Shown here piece by piece: positions 43,087-51,189 of a stretch of 64,000 nt of DNA (within the stretch, counting starts at the first letter, position 1; each line of letters opens with the position of its first letter). The translations under genes and the position numbers were made by a program. The notes below the pieces were generated by a model. That model was not told the origin of the DNA. It did not search any database and saw only the letters and a list, made by a program, of their open reading frames with translations. This DNA is from Clostridiaceae bacterium AF10-41 (GTDB taxonomy: Bacteria; Bacillota; Clostridia; Clostridiales; Clostridiaceae). Location of the stretch: positions 1-64,000 of the forward strand of contig JAQCTH010000001.1 in the NCBI GenBank assembly GCA_027686065.1, in the 5' to 3' direction.

Positions 43087-46058
43087 TAGTAAATAAGCCG
43101 AAAAAGAAAAAGCAAATTTCAAGGTACACTGTATTAAATGCCATAATGATATTACTCTTTACTACAATAATGGTTAAACTTGTATATATCCAAGTTTATA
43201 AGCATGAGGATTATAAAGAAAAAGCAGATATAAGTTCTACAAGATTTATATCTGAGAAGGCACCAAGAGGAAAAATATATGATAGTGAAGGTAATGTTTT
43301 AGCGACTAATATTCAAACATATACACTAACTTATACTAGACCAAATGATGAAAAAGAAAATTTTTATGAAACAATGGATAAAGTTTTTAAAATTTTATCT
43401 GAAAATGGTGAAAAATTTCAAGATGAATTAATATTAAAAATAGATAGTAATGGAAAGTTCTATTTTGATTTTAAGACAGATGATGCAGATACTAGAAAGA
43501 TTGTAGAAGTTAGATTTAAAAGAGATAGAGGTTTAAATGAAGAAATAGAGCAACAACTTTATAAAGATAAAGAGTCAGACTATACCGATGAAGAGATAGC
43601 TAAGGTAGATAGTGAATTATTAAAGATATCACCAGAAGAAACTTTCTACAAGCTAGTTAAAGTTTATAGTTTACAGGAGCTTACAAATCCATCTTTAGTT
43701 CAAGAAGAAGGAGAAAGTGATAAAGAATATAAAGCAAGAGTTGATGTATATAATGATAAGATGGAAGCTTACAAGAAGATTTCTGGAAAAGAAATATTAG
43801 ATGAGCTTTTAGCTAAATATTCTATTAATGAAATAAGAAATTATATAGTTGTAAAAGATGCTGTAAAAATGCAGAGCTTTAAGGGTTATAGAGCAGTAAC
43901 AATTGCTTCAAATATAAAGGAAGAAACAGCATTTATAGTTTATCAAAAATTGAATGACTTAGCAGGTATAGATGTAAGTATAGAGCCTATTAGATATTAT
44001 CCATACAATAGTTTAGCATCAGGAAGTTTAGGATATTTATCATCAATAGATTCTTCAAAAGAAACAAATTATCAATTAAGAGGATATGATGTATCTTCCG
44101 ATTTAATTGGTGTAGCTGGAATAGAATCAGCCTTTGAAGATCAATTAAGAGGAACAAAGGGAGGTACAACTGTTAAGGTAAATTCTAAGGGAAGAGTAAC
44201 TGAAGAGTTATTTAAGCTTGATTCATACCCAGGAAATAATATTCATTTAACAATAAATAAAAATGTTCAATATGCAGCAGAACAGGCACTTAAAGATACT
44301 ATGGAGCGTATTAAAGGAATTGCGCCAAATGCAACTAGAGGGGCAGTGGTAGCGATAGAAGTTAATACTGGAAGGGTAATTGCAATGGTTAGTTATCCTG
44401 GATATGATCCAAATATCTTTTCTATACCAGGAATGTTGACGGAAGATTTATCAAAACAATATTTTAATCCTGATATAGAGAGTTTTGCTAAGGAATATAT
44501 GCAAAGAACTGGAGCAACTGGAGAAATTGATAAGTTATTTCCAATAGATGAGAACACGGGGAAAAGGACTGATGGAATAGATGTGTATCCAAAAAGTTTC
44601 TTTAATTATGCAACTCAAGGATTATTGCCACCGGGATCGACATTTAAGCCACTTACTGCTGTAGCTGGGTTAATGGAAGGGGTGGTTAGTGAATATGACT
44701 CTATGAGTGATACTAGTGGTACATGGCAAAAGGATGATTTACCTGGAATGATACTAAAAAACTTTGAAGGTGTTGCTAATGGAGCAACAGATTTAAGAAA
44801 AGCCTTACAAGTATCATCAAACTTTTATTTCTATGAATTAGGATATAGATTATATAAACAAAATGGCGGAGATATTAAGGCTTTAGATACCTTAGCGAAA
44901 TATGCATGGAAATTTGGACTTGGGATAGATCCAAATTCACCGCAAGCTGATAATCCGTTAACAGGAATTCAAATACAAGAAAACTTTGGGCAAGTATATT
45001 ATTTTAATTATTGGAAAAAACAAATACTTCGTACACCGATGTATGAAATAGTAGATGCATTAAAGGCTGGAAATTACTACTCATATTCATTTGCACCATT
45101 TGATATAGAAGATAATGAAAATGATTCAGATGAAGTAAAAGAAGCCAAAACTGCTCTTAAGGATCAAATGAAAGATGCATTATCTAAAGTAGGTACTGAA
45201 GAAGAAATATATGATAATACAAAATTTGCAGAAAGTTTAGTGCCATATATTAAAAAAATAATGGAAATATCTCCACAATATAAAAATGCAGTTGAAGAAT
45301 CTTCAAAGAAAAGATCTGTAGATATAGATGAAGAAGCTGGAGTCATATCAGATGCAATAGCATTTTATATTATTAATAATATATCTATACAAATAAAAAC
45401 TCCAGGACAAATAATATCAAGTGCTATTGGGCAGGGACTAAATAACTTTACTCCAGTACAAATTGCAAATTATGTTGCAACTTTAGCAAGTGGGGGAACA
45501 AGATATAAAGTTACTCTTGTAGATAAGATAACATCACCAACAGGAGAAGTTATAAAAGAATACAAACCCGAGGTTGTTGATAAATTAGATATACCAGAAA
45601 ATTATCTAAATGCTATAAAAGATGGTATGTATAGAGTTAACACTAGTGCAAGTAACGGAACGGCTTACCTAAGTTTTAATAATTTCCCAATTAAGGTTGG
45701 AGGAAAAACAGGTACAGCTGACTTTAGTACAGATGAACAATATACTATTCAAGGTAGATTAGCATATGGTAATTATATAAGTATGGCACCATTGGATAAT
45801 CCACAAATAGCTATATTTTCTACTATTTATGATGGTAAGAGAGGTAGTGAAGGGGCAACAATTCATAAAGCTATATATGAAGCTTTCTTTAAGGAAGAGT
45901 TATTAAAAATTGATCCTTCATATGCTTCTAAATCAGAGTCATTTAGAAAATATGTTTTAGAGTCACCACTTAAAGATAACAAAGATGATAGTATAAAACT
46001 AGAAAATAATGTAACAGATGCAAATAATATATTAAATACAAATACAAATAACCAATAA
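43083..46058 (+). CDS. mrdA: Penicillin-binding protein 2 (elongasome transpeptidase)
   Basis: This class B PBP cross-links peptidoglycan in the lateral wall together with RodA and MreBCD. A single N-terminal anchor (~17-37) precedes a dimerisation domain (RGKIYDSEGNVLATN). The transpeptidase domain has S519xxK (STFK), SSN at 578-580 and K878-TG. All catalytic motifs are present. At 991 residues it is much longer than the ~630 of E. coli PBP2. Extra charged segments lie at roughly 115-250 and 660-770; clostridial homologues are also long. It ends the mreBCD operon. Confidence 0.95.
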   Translation: MIVNKPKKKKQISRYTVLNAIMILLFTTIMVKLVYIQVYKHEDYKEKADISSTRFISEKAPRGKIYDSEGNVLATNIQTYTLTYTRPNDEKENFYETMDKVFKILSENGEKFQDELILKIDSNGKFYFDFKTDDADTRKIVEVRFKRDRGLNEEIEQQLYKDKESDYTDEEIAKVDSELLKISPEETFYKLVKVYSLQELTNPSLVQEEGESDKEYKARVDVYNDKMEAYKKISGKEILDELLAKYSINEIRNYIVVKDAVKMQSFKGYRAVTIASNIKEETAFIVYQKLNDLAGIDVSIEPIRYYPYNSLASGSLGYLSSIDSSKETNYQLRGYDVSSDLIGVAGIESAFEDQLRGTKGGTTVKVNSKGRVTEELFKLDSYPGNNIHLTINKNVQYAAEQALKDTMERIKGIAPNATRGAVVAIEVNTGRVIAMVSYPGYDPNIFSIPGMLTEDLSKQYFNPDIESFAKEYMQRTGATGEIDKLFPIDENTGKRTDGIDVYPKSFFNYATQGLLPPGSTFKPLTAVAGLMEGVVSEYDSMSDTSGTWQKDDLPGMILKNFEGVANGATDLRKALQVSSNFYFYELGYRLYKQNGGDIKALDTLAKYAWKFGLGIDPNSPQADNPLTGIQIQENFGQVYYFNYWKKQILRTPMYEIVDALKAGNYYSYSFAPFDIEDNENDSDEVKEAKTALKDQMKDALSKVGTEEEIYDNTKFAESLVPYIKKIMEISPQYKNAVEESSKKRSVDIDEEAGVISDAIAFYIINNISIQIKTPGQIISSAIGQGLNNFTPVQIANYVATLASGGTRYKVTLVDKITSPTGEVIKEYKPEVVDKLDIPENYLNAIKDGMYRVNTSASNGTAYLSFNNFPIKVGGKTGTADFSTDEQYTIQGRLAYGNYISMAPLDNPQIAIFSTIYDGKRGSEGATIHKAIYEAFFKEELLKIDPSYASKSESFRKYVLESPLKDNKDDSIKLENNVTDANNILNTNTNNQ

Positions 46059-46088
46059 AAACCATGTTTTTACATGGTTTTTTTTATT
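46057..46088 (+). terminator. Terminator of the mreBCD-PBP2 operon
   Basis: AAAACCATG pairs with CATGGTTTT and is followed by a run of T. Its first bases overlap the PBP2 stop codon. Confidence 0.9.
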
Positions 46089-46205
46089 TTACTATAAATC
46101 ATGTAAATTATTGTTGTTAAATGCTATAATGTAATTGTATAATTATAGAATAGATAATTCAAATTTATAATTATGGAAACCTTAATTATTGGTGGAGGGT
46201 GGCCA

Positions 46206-46847
46206 ATGAACGATGATAGAATTCAAATAAAAGGTACAAAGGAAGGTATCAATGCAACAATTGATATAGATAGATTTTTTAATTTTGATGATATGATAGA
46301 AGCTTTATTAAAGAAACTAACAATAGGAAAGGGCTTTTACAAAGGTTCATCTATTAAAATAATAACAAATTTAAAAAGTTTAAGTGAAAATGATATCTTG
46401 AAATTGAGAGGTATTTTATTTGAAGATATACAAATAAAAGATTGTACCTTTGAAGAAATAAAACAAACAGATCAAAAAGAAAATAAAATTTTTAATGGAG
46501 TATATGAAGGAAAAACTAAATTTATAAAGAAAACAATAAGAGGTGGACAATTAGTAAAATACTACGGAAATATTGTTATAATTGGTGATATTAATAATGG
46601 AGCTGAAGTTTATGCAGGTGGAAATATAGTTGTATTAGGTACAATTAAAGGTCAAGTACATGCAGGTGTAGGCGGCAATAAAAAAGCCGTAATTTCGGCA
46701 TTTAATCTTCAACCAGAAATACTTCAAATAGCAGATATAGTTACTATAGCACCAGATGATGGAATAAAACCATCATATCCAGAATTAGCAAAGATTAAAG
46801 ATAATATTATTGTGGTAGAACCATATTTACCAAAGAAATATATATAG
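46206..46847 (+). CDS. minC: Septum-site inhibitor MinC
   Basis: MinC blocks FtsZ polymerisation away from mid-cell. The 213-residue protein has an N-terminal inhibitory domain and the C-terminal right-handed beta-helix (GGQLVKYYGNIVIIGDINNGAEVYAGGNIVVLGTIKGQVHAG) that binds MinD. The ATG at 46206 follows GGAGGGTGG; an ATG at 46173 lies before that site. minC, minD and minE follow one another closely. Confidence 0.96.
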   Translation: MNDDRIQIKGTKEGINATIDIDRFFNFDDMIEALLKKLTIGKGFYKGSSIKIITNLKSLSENDILKLRGILFEDIQIKDCTFEEIKQTDQKENKIFNGVYEGKTKFIKKTIRGGQLVKYYGNIVIIGDINNGAEVYAGGNIVVLGTIKGQVHAGVGGNKKAVISAFNLQPEILQIADIVTIAPDDGIKPSYPELAKIKDNIIVVEPYLPKKYI

Positions 46848-46864
46848 TGTTGGAGGGAGAAAAA

Positions 46865-47659
46865 ATGGGAATTTCTATAGTTATTACATCAGGTAAGGGT
46901 GGAGTTGGAAAAACGACAACTACAGCCAATATTGGAACTGCTTTAGCTGCACTAAATAAAAGAGTTGTGGTTGTAGATGGTGATACAGGTCTTAGAAATT
47001 TAGATGTTTTAATGGGACTTGAAAATAGAATAGTTTATACAATAACAGATGTTATAGAAAATAGATGTAGACTTAAACAAGCTTTAATAAAAGATAAAAG
47101 ATATCAAAACTTATGCTTATTACCAACAGCTCAAACTAAGGATAAGGATGATATAAGACCACAAGATATGTTAAAACTAATTAATGAGTTAAAGGAAGAT
47201 TTTGATTATGTTTTAATAGATTGTCCAGCTGGAATAGAGCAAGGATTTGAAAATTCAGTTGTCGGTGCAGACCGAGCGGTAGTTGTAGTAAATCCTGAGA
47301 TAACATCCGTAAGAGATGCTGATAGAGTTATTGGAAAGTTAGATGCAAAAGGGTTGGATGACCATGCAGTAATAATAAACAGACTAAATTATGAAATGAC
47401 TCAAAGAGGAGACATGCTAGATGTTCCTGATATAATAGAAACATTATCAATAGAACTTTTAGGAGTAGTTCCTGATGATAAAAACATAACAGTATCAACT
47501 AATAAAGGTGAACCAATAGTTCTTGATGAAAAGTCAATATCGGGACAAGCTTTTAGAAATATAGCAAGAAGAATAAATGGTGAAGAAGTTCCTCTTTTAG
47601 ATTTGAAAACAGGGGGAGATGGATTCTTCGCATCATTAAAGAAGTTATTTAAACGTTAA
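46865..47659 (+). CDS. minD: Septum-site ATPase MinD
   Basis: The 264-residue ParA-type ATPase has the deviant Walker A SGKGGVGKTT (9-18). It also has the DGDTGLRNLDVLMGLENR switch region and a C-terminal amphipathic membrane helix (FFASLKKLFKR). It recruits MinC to the membrane and is released by MinE. The ATG at 46865 follows TTGGAGGGAG; the upstream GTG overlapping minC is rejected. Confidence 0.97.
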   Translation: MGISIVITSGKGGVGKTTTTANIGTALAALNKRVVVVDGDTGLRNLDVLMGLENRIVYTITDVIENRCRLKQALIKDKRYQNLCLLPTAQTKDKDDIRPQDMLKLINELKEDFDYVLIDCPAGIEQGFENSVVGADRAVVVVNPEITSVRDADRVIGKLDAKGLDDHAVIINRLNYEMTQRGDMLDVPDIIETLSIELLGVVPDDKNITVSTNKGEPIVLDEKSISGQAFRNIARRINGEEVPLLDLKTGGDGFFASLKKLFKR

Positions 47660-47675
47660 AAGGGGGTTATGAGAG

Positions 47676-47936
47676 GTGGAATTTTTTAAAAAGTTTTCAA
47701 ATAAACCAACACCTAAAGAGGTAGCAAAAGATAGATTAAAATTAATATTGATACATGATAGAGGTGATTTACCTCACGAAACCCTAGAAAAAATAAGAAT
47801 AGAAATATTAGAAGTAATATCTAAATATATAGAAATAGATGCTGACGATGTTGAGATAGCTGTAAGTAAGCCAGAAAACGTTGAAAGAAATAATCCAGCT
47901 TTAGTAGCTAATATACCAATAAAAAATATAAAATAG
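47676..47936 (+). CDS. minE: Cell division topological factor MinE
   Basis: The 86-residue protein has the N-terminal amphipathic start (MEFFKKFSNKP), the anti-MinCD segment (ASKDRLKLILIHDRG-like, here VAKDRLKLILIHDRGDL) and a C-terminal dimerisation domain. It starts with GTG, 9 nt after AGGGGG. Its presence means that this organism uses the oscillating MinCDE system rather than DivIVA/MinJ alone. Confidence 0.95.
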   Translation: MEFFKKFSNKPTPKEVAKDRLKLILIHDRGDLPHETLEKIRIEILEVISKYIEIDADDVEIAVSKPENVERNNPALVANIPIKNIK

Positions 47937-48026
47937 TAATAGATTTGATTATAACAGAAATTATAAAAATTGATAATAGGAAGTTGTTTATGCAATATAT
48001 TACTAATTATTAGAAAAAAGATTTTT

Positions 48027-48075
48027 ATACGGCATGAGACTTATATTTAATAAGGCACATGTCGTATTTTATTTT
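48027..48075 (+). terminator. Terminator after minE
   Basis: ATACGGCATG (48027-48036) pairs with CATGTCGTAT (48058-48067) with one G-T pair, then TTTATTTT. The rest of the 277-bp gap before rodA is AT-rich with no supported gene. Confidence 0.7.
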
Positions 48076-48213
48076 AAATATTTCCGTATATATTGAATAT
48101 TTAATATATACAATTAATAATTTCTTAAATTTTAATTATTTAATTAAATTATTATGGAGAAAAAAATGTTTTTTAGATATAATAAATCTTAAGTCAATAT
48201 ATGGAGGTGAAAT

Positions 48214-49341
48214 ATGTTATCAAAATTTAAATTGGATTTTAAAAAATTAAAGGAAATAGATAAAGTAATTTTATTTTCCATTATAGCCTTGATGATTTTT
48301 GGAATAATAAATATTTACCTAGCTAGTGCAGCTGAGTATGGGAAGTTATTTTTAATAAGACAATCAATTTGGTTTGTAGTTTGTCTAGTGGCTTTATATT
48401 TTGTTGTTGCAATAGATTATACATTATTAAAGTCATATACACCTCTTTTTTATTGGGGATCAATATTTTTATTAATAGTTACAATGTTTATAGGTACTGA
48501 TATAAATGGAGCGAGAGGATGGATAAGACTTGGACCGCTATCTTTCCAACCATCGGAATTAGCAAAGATGGCAACTATAATGATTCTTGGTAAAACATTA
48601 GAAGAGATGGATGGAACAATAAATGAGTTGAAAAACTTTTTAAAAATGGCTTTTTACGCTATAGTTCCAGCAGTATTTATAGTAATACAACCAGATATGG
48701 GAATGACAATGGTTTTATTCTTTATAGTTGTAGGCATATTTTTCATAGCAGGATTAGATTTAAGAATTATTGGTGGTGGACTTTTATCATTAATATTAGT
48801 TGGTGTATTGGCTTGGAATTTAGGGTTAATACAAAACTATCAAATGAAAAGAGTAACTTCATTTTTAGATCCTGAATCAGACACATCACAATCTGGTTAT
48901 CAGCTAAGACAATCTCTTATAAGTATAGGGAATGGAGGAGCTTTAGGATTAAAAGGTTCAGTAACTAAAGAAACCTCAGTAGGGTATGCAGCGCAATATG
49001 TACCAGAAGTTCAAACTGACTTTATTTTTGCAAGCATAGGAGAACAGTGGGGACTATTAGGAGCAGCATTTTTATTATTGCTTTATGGATTGTTAATTTC
49101 AAGGATGATAGCAATAGGGAGAACGGCTAAAGATACCTTTGGTTCAATAATTTGCATTGGTCTTGTAGCATATTTTCTATTTGCCCTTATGCAAAATATT
49201 GGAATGACAATAGGTCTTGTGCCAATAACAGGTATAACATTACCTTTACTTAGTTACGGTGGAACCTCATTGCTTACTACTATAATGTCAATAGGTTTGG
49301 TTTTAAATGTTGGAATGAGAAGAAAAAAAATATATTTTTAG
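48214..49341 (+). CDS. rodA: Rod shape-determining protein RodA (SEDS glycosyltransferase)
   Basis: RodA polymerises lipid II glycan strands for cell elongation as partner of PBP2. The 375-residue protein has about ten transmembrane helices and SEDS signatures: GARGWIRLGPLSFQPSELAK, SGYQLRQSLISIGNGGALG and the C-terminal PLLSYGGTSLL. The context after mreBCD-PBP2-minCDE favours RodA over FtsW or SpoVE. The start follows TATGGAGGTGA. Confidence 0.95.
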   Translation: MLSKFKLDFKKLKEIDKVILFSIIALMIFGIINIYLASAAEYGKLFLIRQSIWFVVCLVALYFVVAIDYTLLKSYTPLFYWGSIFLLIVTMFIGTDINGARGWIRLGPLSFQPSELAKMATIMILGKTLEEMDGTINELKNFLKMAFYAIVPAVFIVIQPDMGMTMVLFFIVVGIFFIAGLDLRIIGGGLLSLILVGVLAWNLGLIQNYQMKRVTSFLDPESDTSQSGYQLRQSLISIGNGGALGLKGSVTKETSVGYAAQYVPEVQTDFIFASIGEQWGLLGAAFLLLLYGLLISRMIAIGRTAKDTFGSIICIGLVAYFLFALMQNIGMTIGLVPITGITLPLLSYGGTSLLTTIMSIGLVLNVGMRRKKIYF

Positions 49342-49348
49342 AAGTGAT

Positions 49349-49386
49349 AGAGTTATAAAAGAAATTAAATCTTTTATAACTCTTTT
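49349..49386 (+). terminator. Terminator after rodA
   Basis: AGAGTTATAAAAGA pairs with TCTTTTATAACTCT, followed by TTTATAATTTT. Confidence 0.8.
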
Positions 49387-49423
49387 ATAATTTTATTCCT
49401 TTAATTTTAAATTGTATATAGTC

Positions 49424-49463
49424 TGAGTTGATTTGGAGGAAAGAGGCCGAATAAGCAAATTTA
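49424..49463 (+). promoter_or_regulatory. Leader motif shared with the ptsG attenuator
   Basis: AGTTGATTTGGAG, then 14 bases, then AAGCAAATTTA occurs here, about 90 bp ahead of the spoIVFA-like gene. The ptsG attenuator loop and 3' arm (14631-14668) carry the same TTGGAG-N14-AAGCAAATTTA spacing. The meaning is unknown. Confidence 0.35.
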
Positions 49464-49545
49464 ATGTTTTGAAATTGTATTATAAATAGCATAAATTTTT
49501 AGTATTTAAAATATAAATACAATATTAAGAGTTAGGAGTGAGTTC

Positions 49546-49989
49546 ATGGAAAGGTATAGAGAGGAGTATAAAGATTATTATGATAAAATAAGAAGAAAAG
49601 TAAAGGGAAAAACACCAGTAAATAATAAGATTAACAGCACAAGAGATGACGTATATCCAAGTGTTAGAAATGTACAGGATTTTACCTATCGAAGAGGAAG
49701 TTATGGCATGAATACATCAAAAAAGAATATGGGGTATATAGATAAATTCATTCTTAGATTAATATGCACTTTCATATTATTTTTAGCAGTTTTCACATTA
49801 AAAACTGTACCAAATACTGAAGCAAATAAGATTTATAAAATATGTAAGAGTGCAGTTACTAGTAATTTTAAATACGACACTTTATTAGTTGGTATGGAAA
49901 AGATGGGTATTGATTACCAAAGTGTATTTAATACCATAGAAGAAAAATATATTGATGTAATAGGTGAAATTAAAGAATTGGAATTATAA
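49546..49989 (+). CDS. SpoIVFA-like membrane protein without peptidase domain
   Basis: The 147-residue protein has a basic cytoplasmic N-terminus and one transmembrane helix (~72-92, ILRLICTFILFLAVFTLKTVP). A short outer part (ANKIYKICKSAVTSNFKYDTLLVGMEKMG) resembles the membrane-proximal part of SpoIVFA. It lacks the LytM/M23 domain of B. subtilis SpoIVFA. The next gene encodes a SpoIVFB-like protease, so it may anchor or inhibit that protease during sporulation. This is inference from position and weak similarity. Confidence 0.6.
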   Translation: MERYREEYKDYYDKIRRKVKGKTPVNNKINSTRDDVYPSVRNVQDFTYRRGSYGMNTSKKNMGYIDKFILRLICTFILFLAVFTLKTVPNTEANKIYKICKSAVTSNFKYDTLLVGMEKMGIDYQSVFNTIEEKYIDVIGEIKELEL

Positions 49990-50053
49990 ATTAAAAGATA
50001 TTATAAATAGAAGGTGATTTATAGGGAAGATAGCAATTTTTAGGGAGATATAA

Positions 50054-50902
50054 ATGAAGAGAGAGACAAAAAAAATACTGGCAGAAATAATATTGATAAT
50101 ATTAGTATGCAGTTATAATAGCATGTTTATATTTGCTCTTTTATGGGTATTCTTACATGAACTAGTACACATACTAGTAGCATTAAAGTTTGGTTGCAAA
50201 TTTTATAATATCGAGCTTCATGTATTTGGAATGAGGGCAGATCTTTTAGATATAGATAGTTTAAAGCGTAGTCAAAAGATATTGGTTTATTTATCAGGAG
50301 CACTACTAAATATTTCTCTTGCAATTATTTTTTATATTATTAATATTAGATATAATACTAATTTTATAGAAATGAGTATGAATTTAAACATAGGTTTGGC
50401 AATATTCAATTTACTACCTGCATACCCATTGGATGGGTCAAGAGTACTTGAAATTCTTCTTTCAAAGAAAATGTTATTTAAAAAGGCTCAAAAAGTAATT
50501 AGTATAATAAGCTATTTTATAGCAATCCTATTTATGATAATAGCAATTCTTACTTATATATTTCTACATAGTCTAAATATCAGTATGATTATAGGTGCAA
50601 TAATCATAATATATATTACTAGAATAGAAGAGCACACTACAATGTATATAACTATGGGAAACATAGTTAAGAAAAGAAATAATCTTTTGAAAAATAAATA
50701 TATAGAAAATAAAACTATATCAGTGTATTACAAGCAAGGGCTTGTTAATGTATTAGCCTTAGTTGATAGAAATAAGTTTAATACATTTTATATTTTAGAT
50801 GATGATATGAAACTTATCTATATATTAAATGAAGATGAATTGATTCATGCATTAAAAGTCTATGGGAATATGACTTTGGAGGAGTATATAAAGCAAAAAT
50901 AA
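50054..50902 (+). CDS. spoIVFB: SpoIVFB-like site-2 intramembrane metalloprotease
   Basis: The 282-residue polytopic protein has the zinc motif H35-E-L-V-H39 inside a helix, and the third-ligand motif LPAYPLDGSR with D127. A C-terminal CBS-like soluble part (YIENKTISVYYKQGLVNVLALVD...) follows. SpoIVFB cleaves pro-sigma-K in the mother cell during sporulation. Other S2P proteases of this size exist, but the preceding SpoIVFA-like gene supports the name. The ATG follows TAGGGAGAT. Confidence 0.85.
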   Translation: MKRETKKILAEIILIILVCSYNSMFIFALLWVFLHELVHILVALKFGCKFYNIELHVFGMRADLLDIDSLKRSQKILVYLSGALLNISLAIIFYIINIRYNTNFIEMSMNLNIGLAIFNLLPAYPLDGSRVLEILLSKKMLFKKAQKVISIISYFIAILFMIIAILTYIFLHSLNISMIIGAIIIIYITRIEEHTTMYITMGNIVKKRNNLLKNKYIENKTISVYYKQGLVNVLALVDRNKFNTFYILDDDMKLIYILNEDELIHALKVYGNMTLEEYIKQK

Positions 50903-51049
50903 TTGATATATTTTAGTATAGGAGTTGTTTATTAATTGTTTATAGTGAGTAATGGATTTACTTTTTAGAGGCATATATGCTAGAATAGAAAAGACATATG
51001 TGCTGTTGCACAATGAAAAGTGAATAATGAAAAATGAAGAATTAAGGAA

Positions 51050-51072
51050 AAAAACTCCCTAGGAGTTTTTAA
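51050..51072 (+). terminator. Short intrinsic terminator after spoIVFB
   Basis: AAAAACTCC (51050-51058) pairs with GGAGTTTTT (51062-51070). It ends the spoIVF pair. Degenerate AATGAAAAGTGAATAATG words precede it at 51010-51040. Confidence 0.75.
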
Positions 51073-51139
51073 AATTAAATTATTTTTAGTAATTTGGAAC
51101 AAATTACAACAATAACTTTACACTTTTAATTATTAATTT

Positions 51140-51165
51140 GGCTGTCCTTTTGACAGCCATTTTGA
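51140..51165 (+). terminator. Hairpin upstream of the radical SAM gene
   Basis: GGCTGTC and GACAGCC form a 7-bp stem over a short T-rich loop, followed by ATTTTGAATT, 20 bp ahead of the next ribosome site. It may be a leader attenuator or the end of upstream transcription. Confidence 0.5.
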
Positions 51166-51189
51166 ATTCTCGTTCTAGGAGGAAGTATT

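Noticed and set aside
48059-48250. 63-codon plus-strand ORF between minE and rodA
   Set aside because: It has no ribosome site, starts inside the minE terminator and overlaps the rodA start in another frame.
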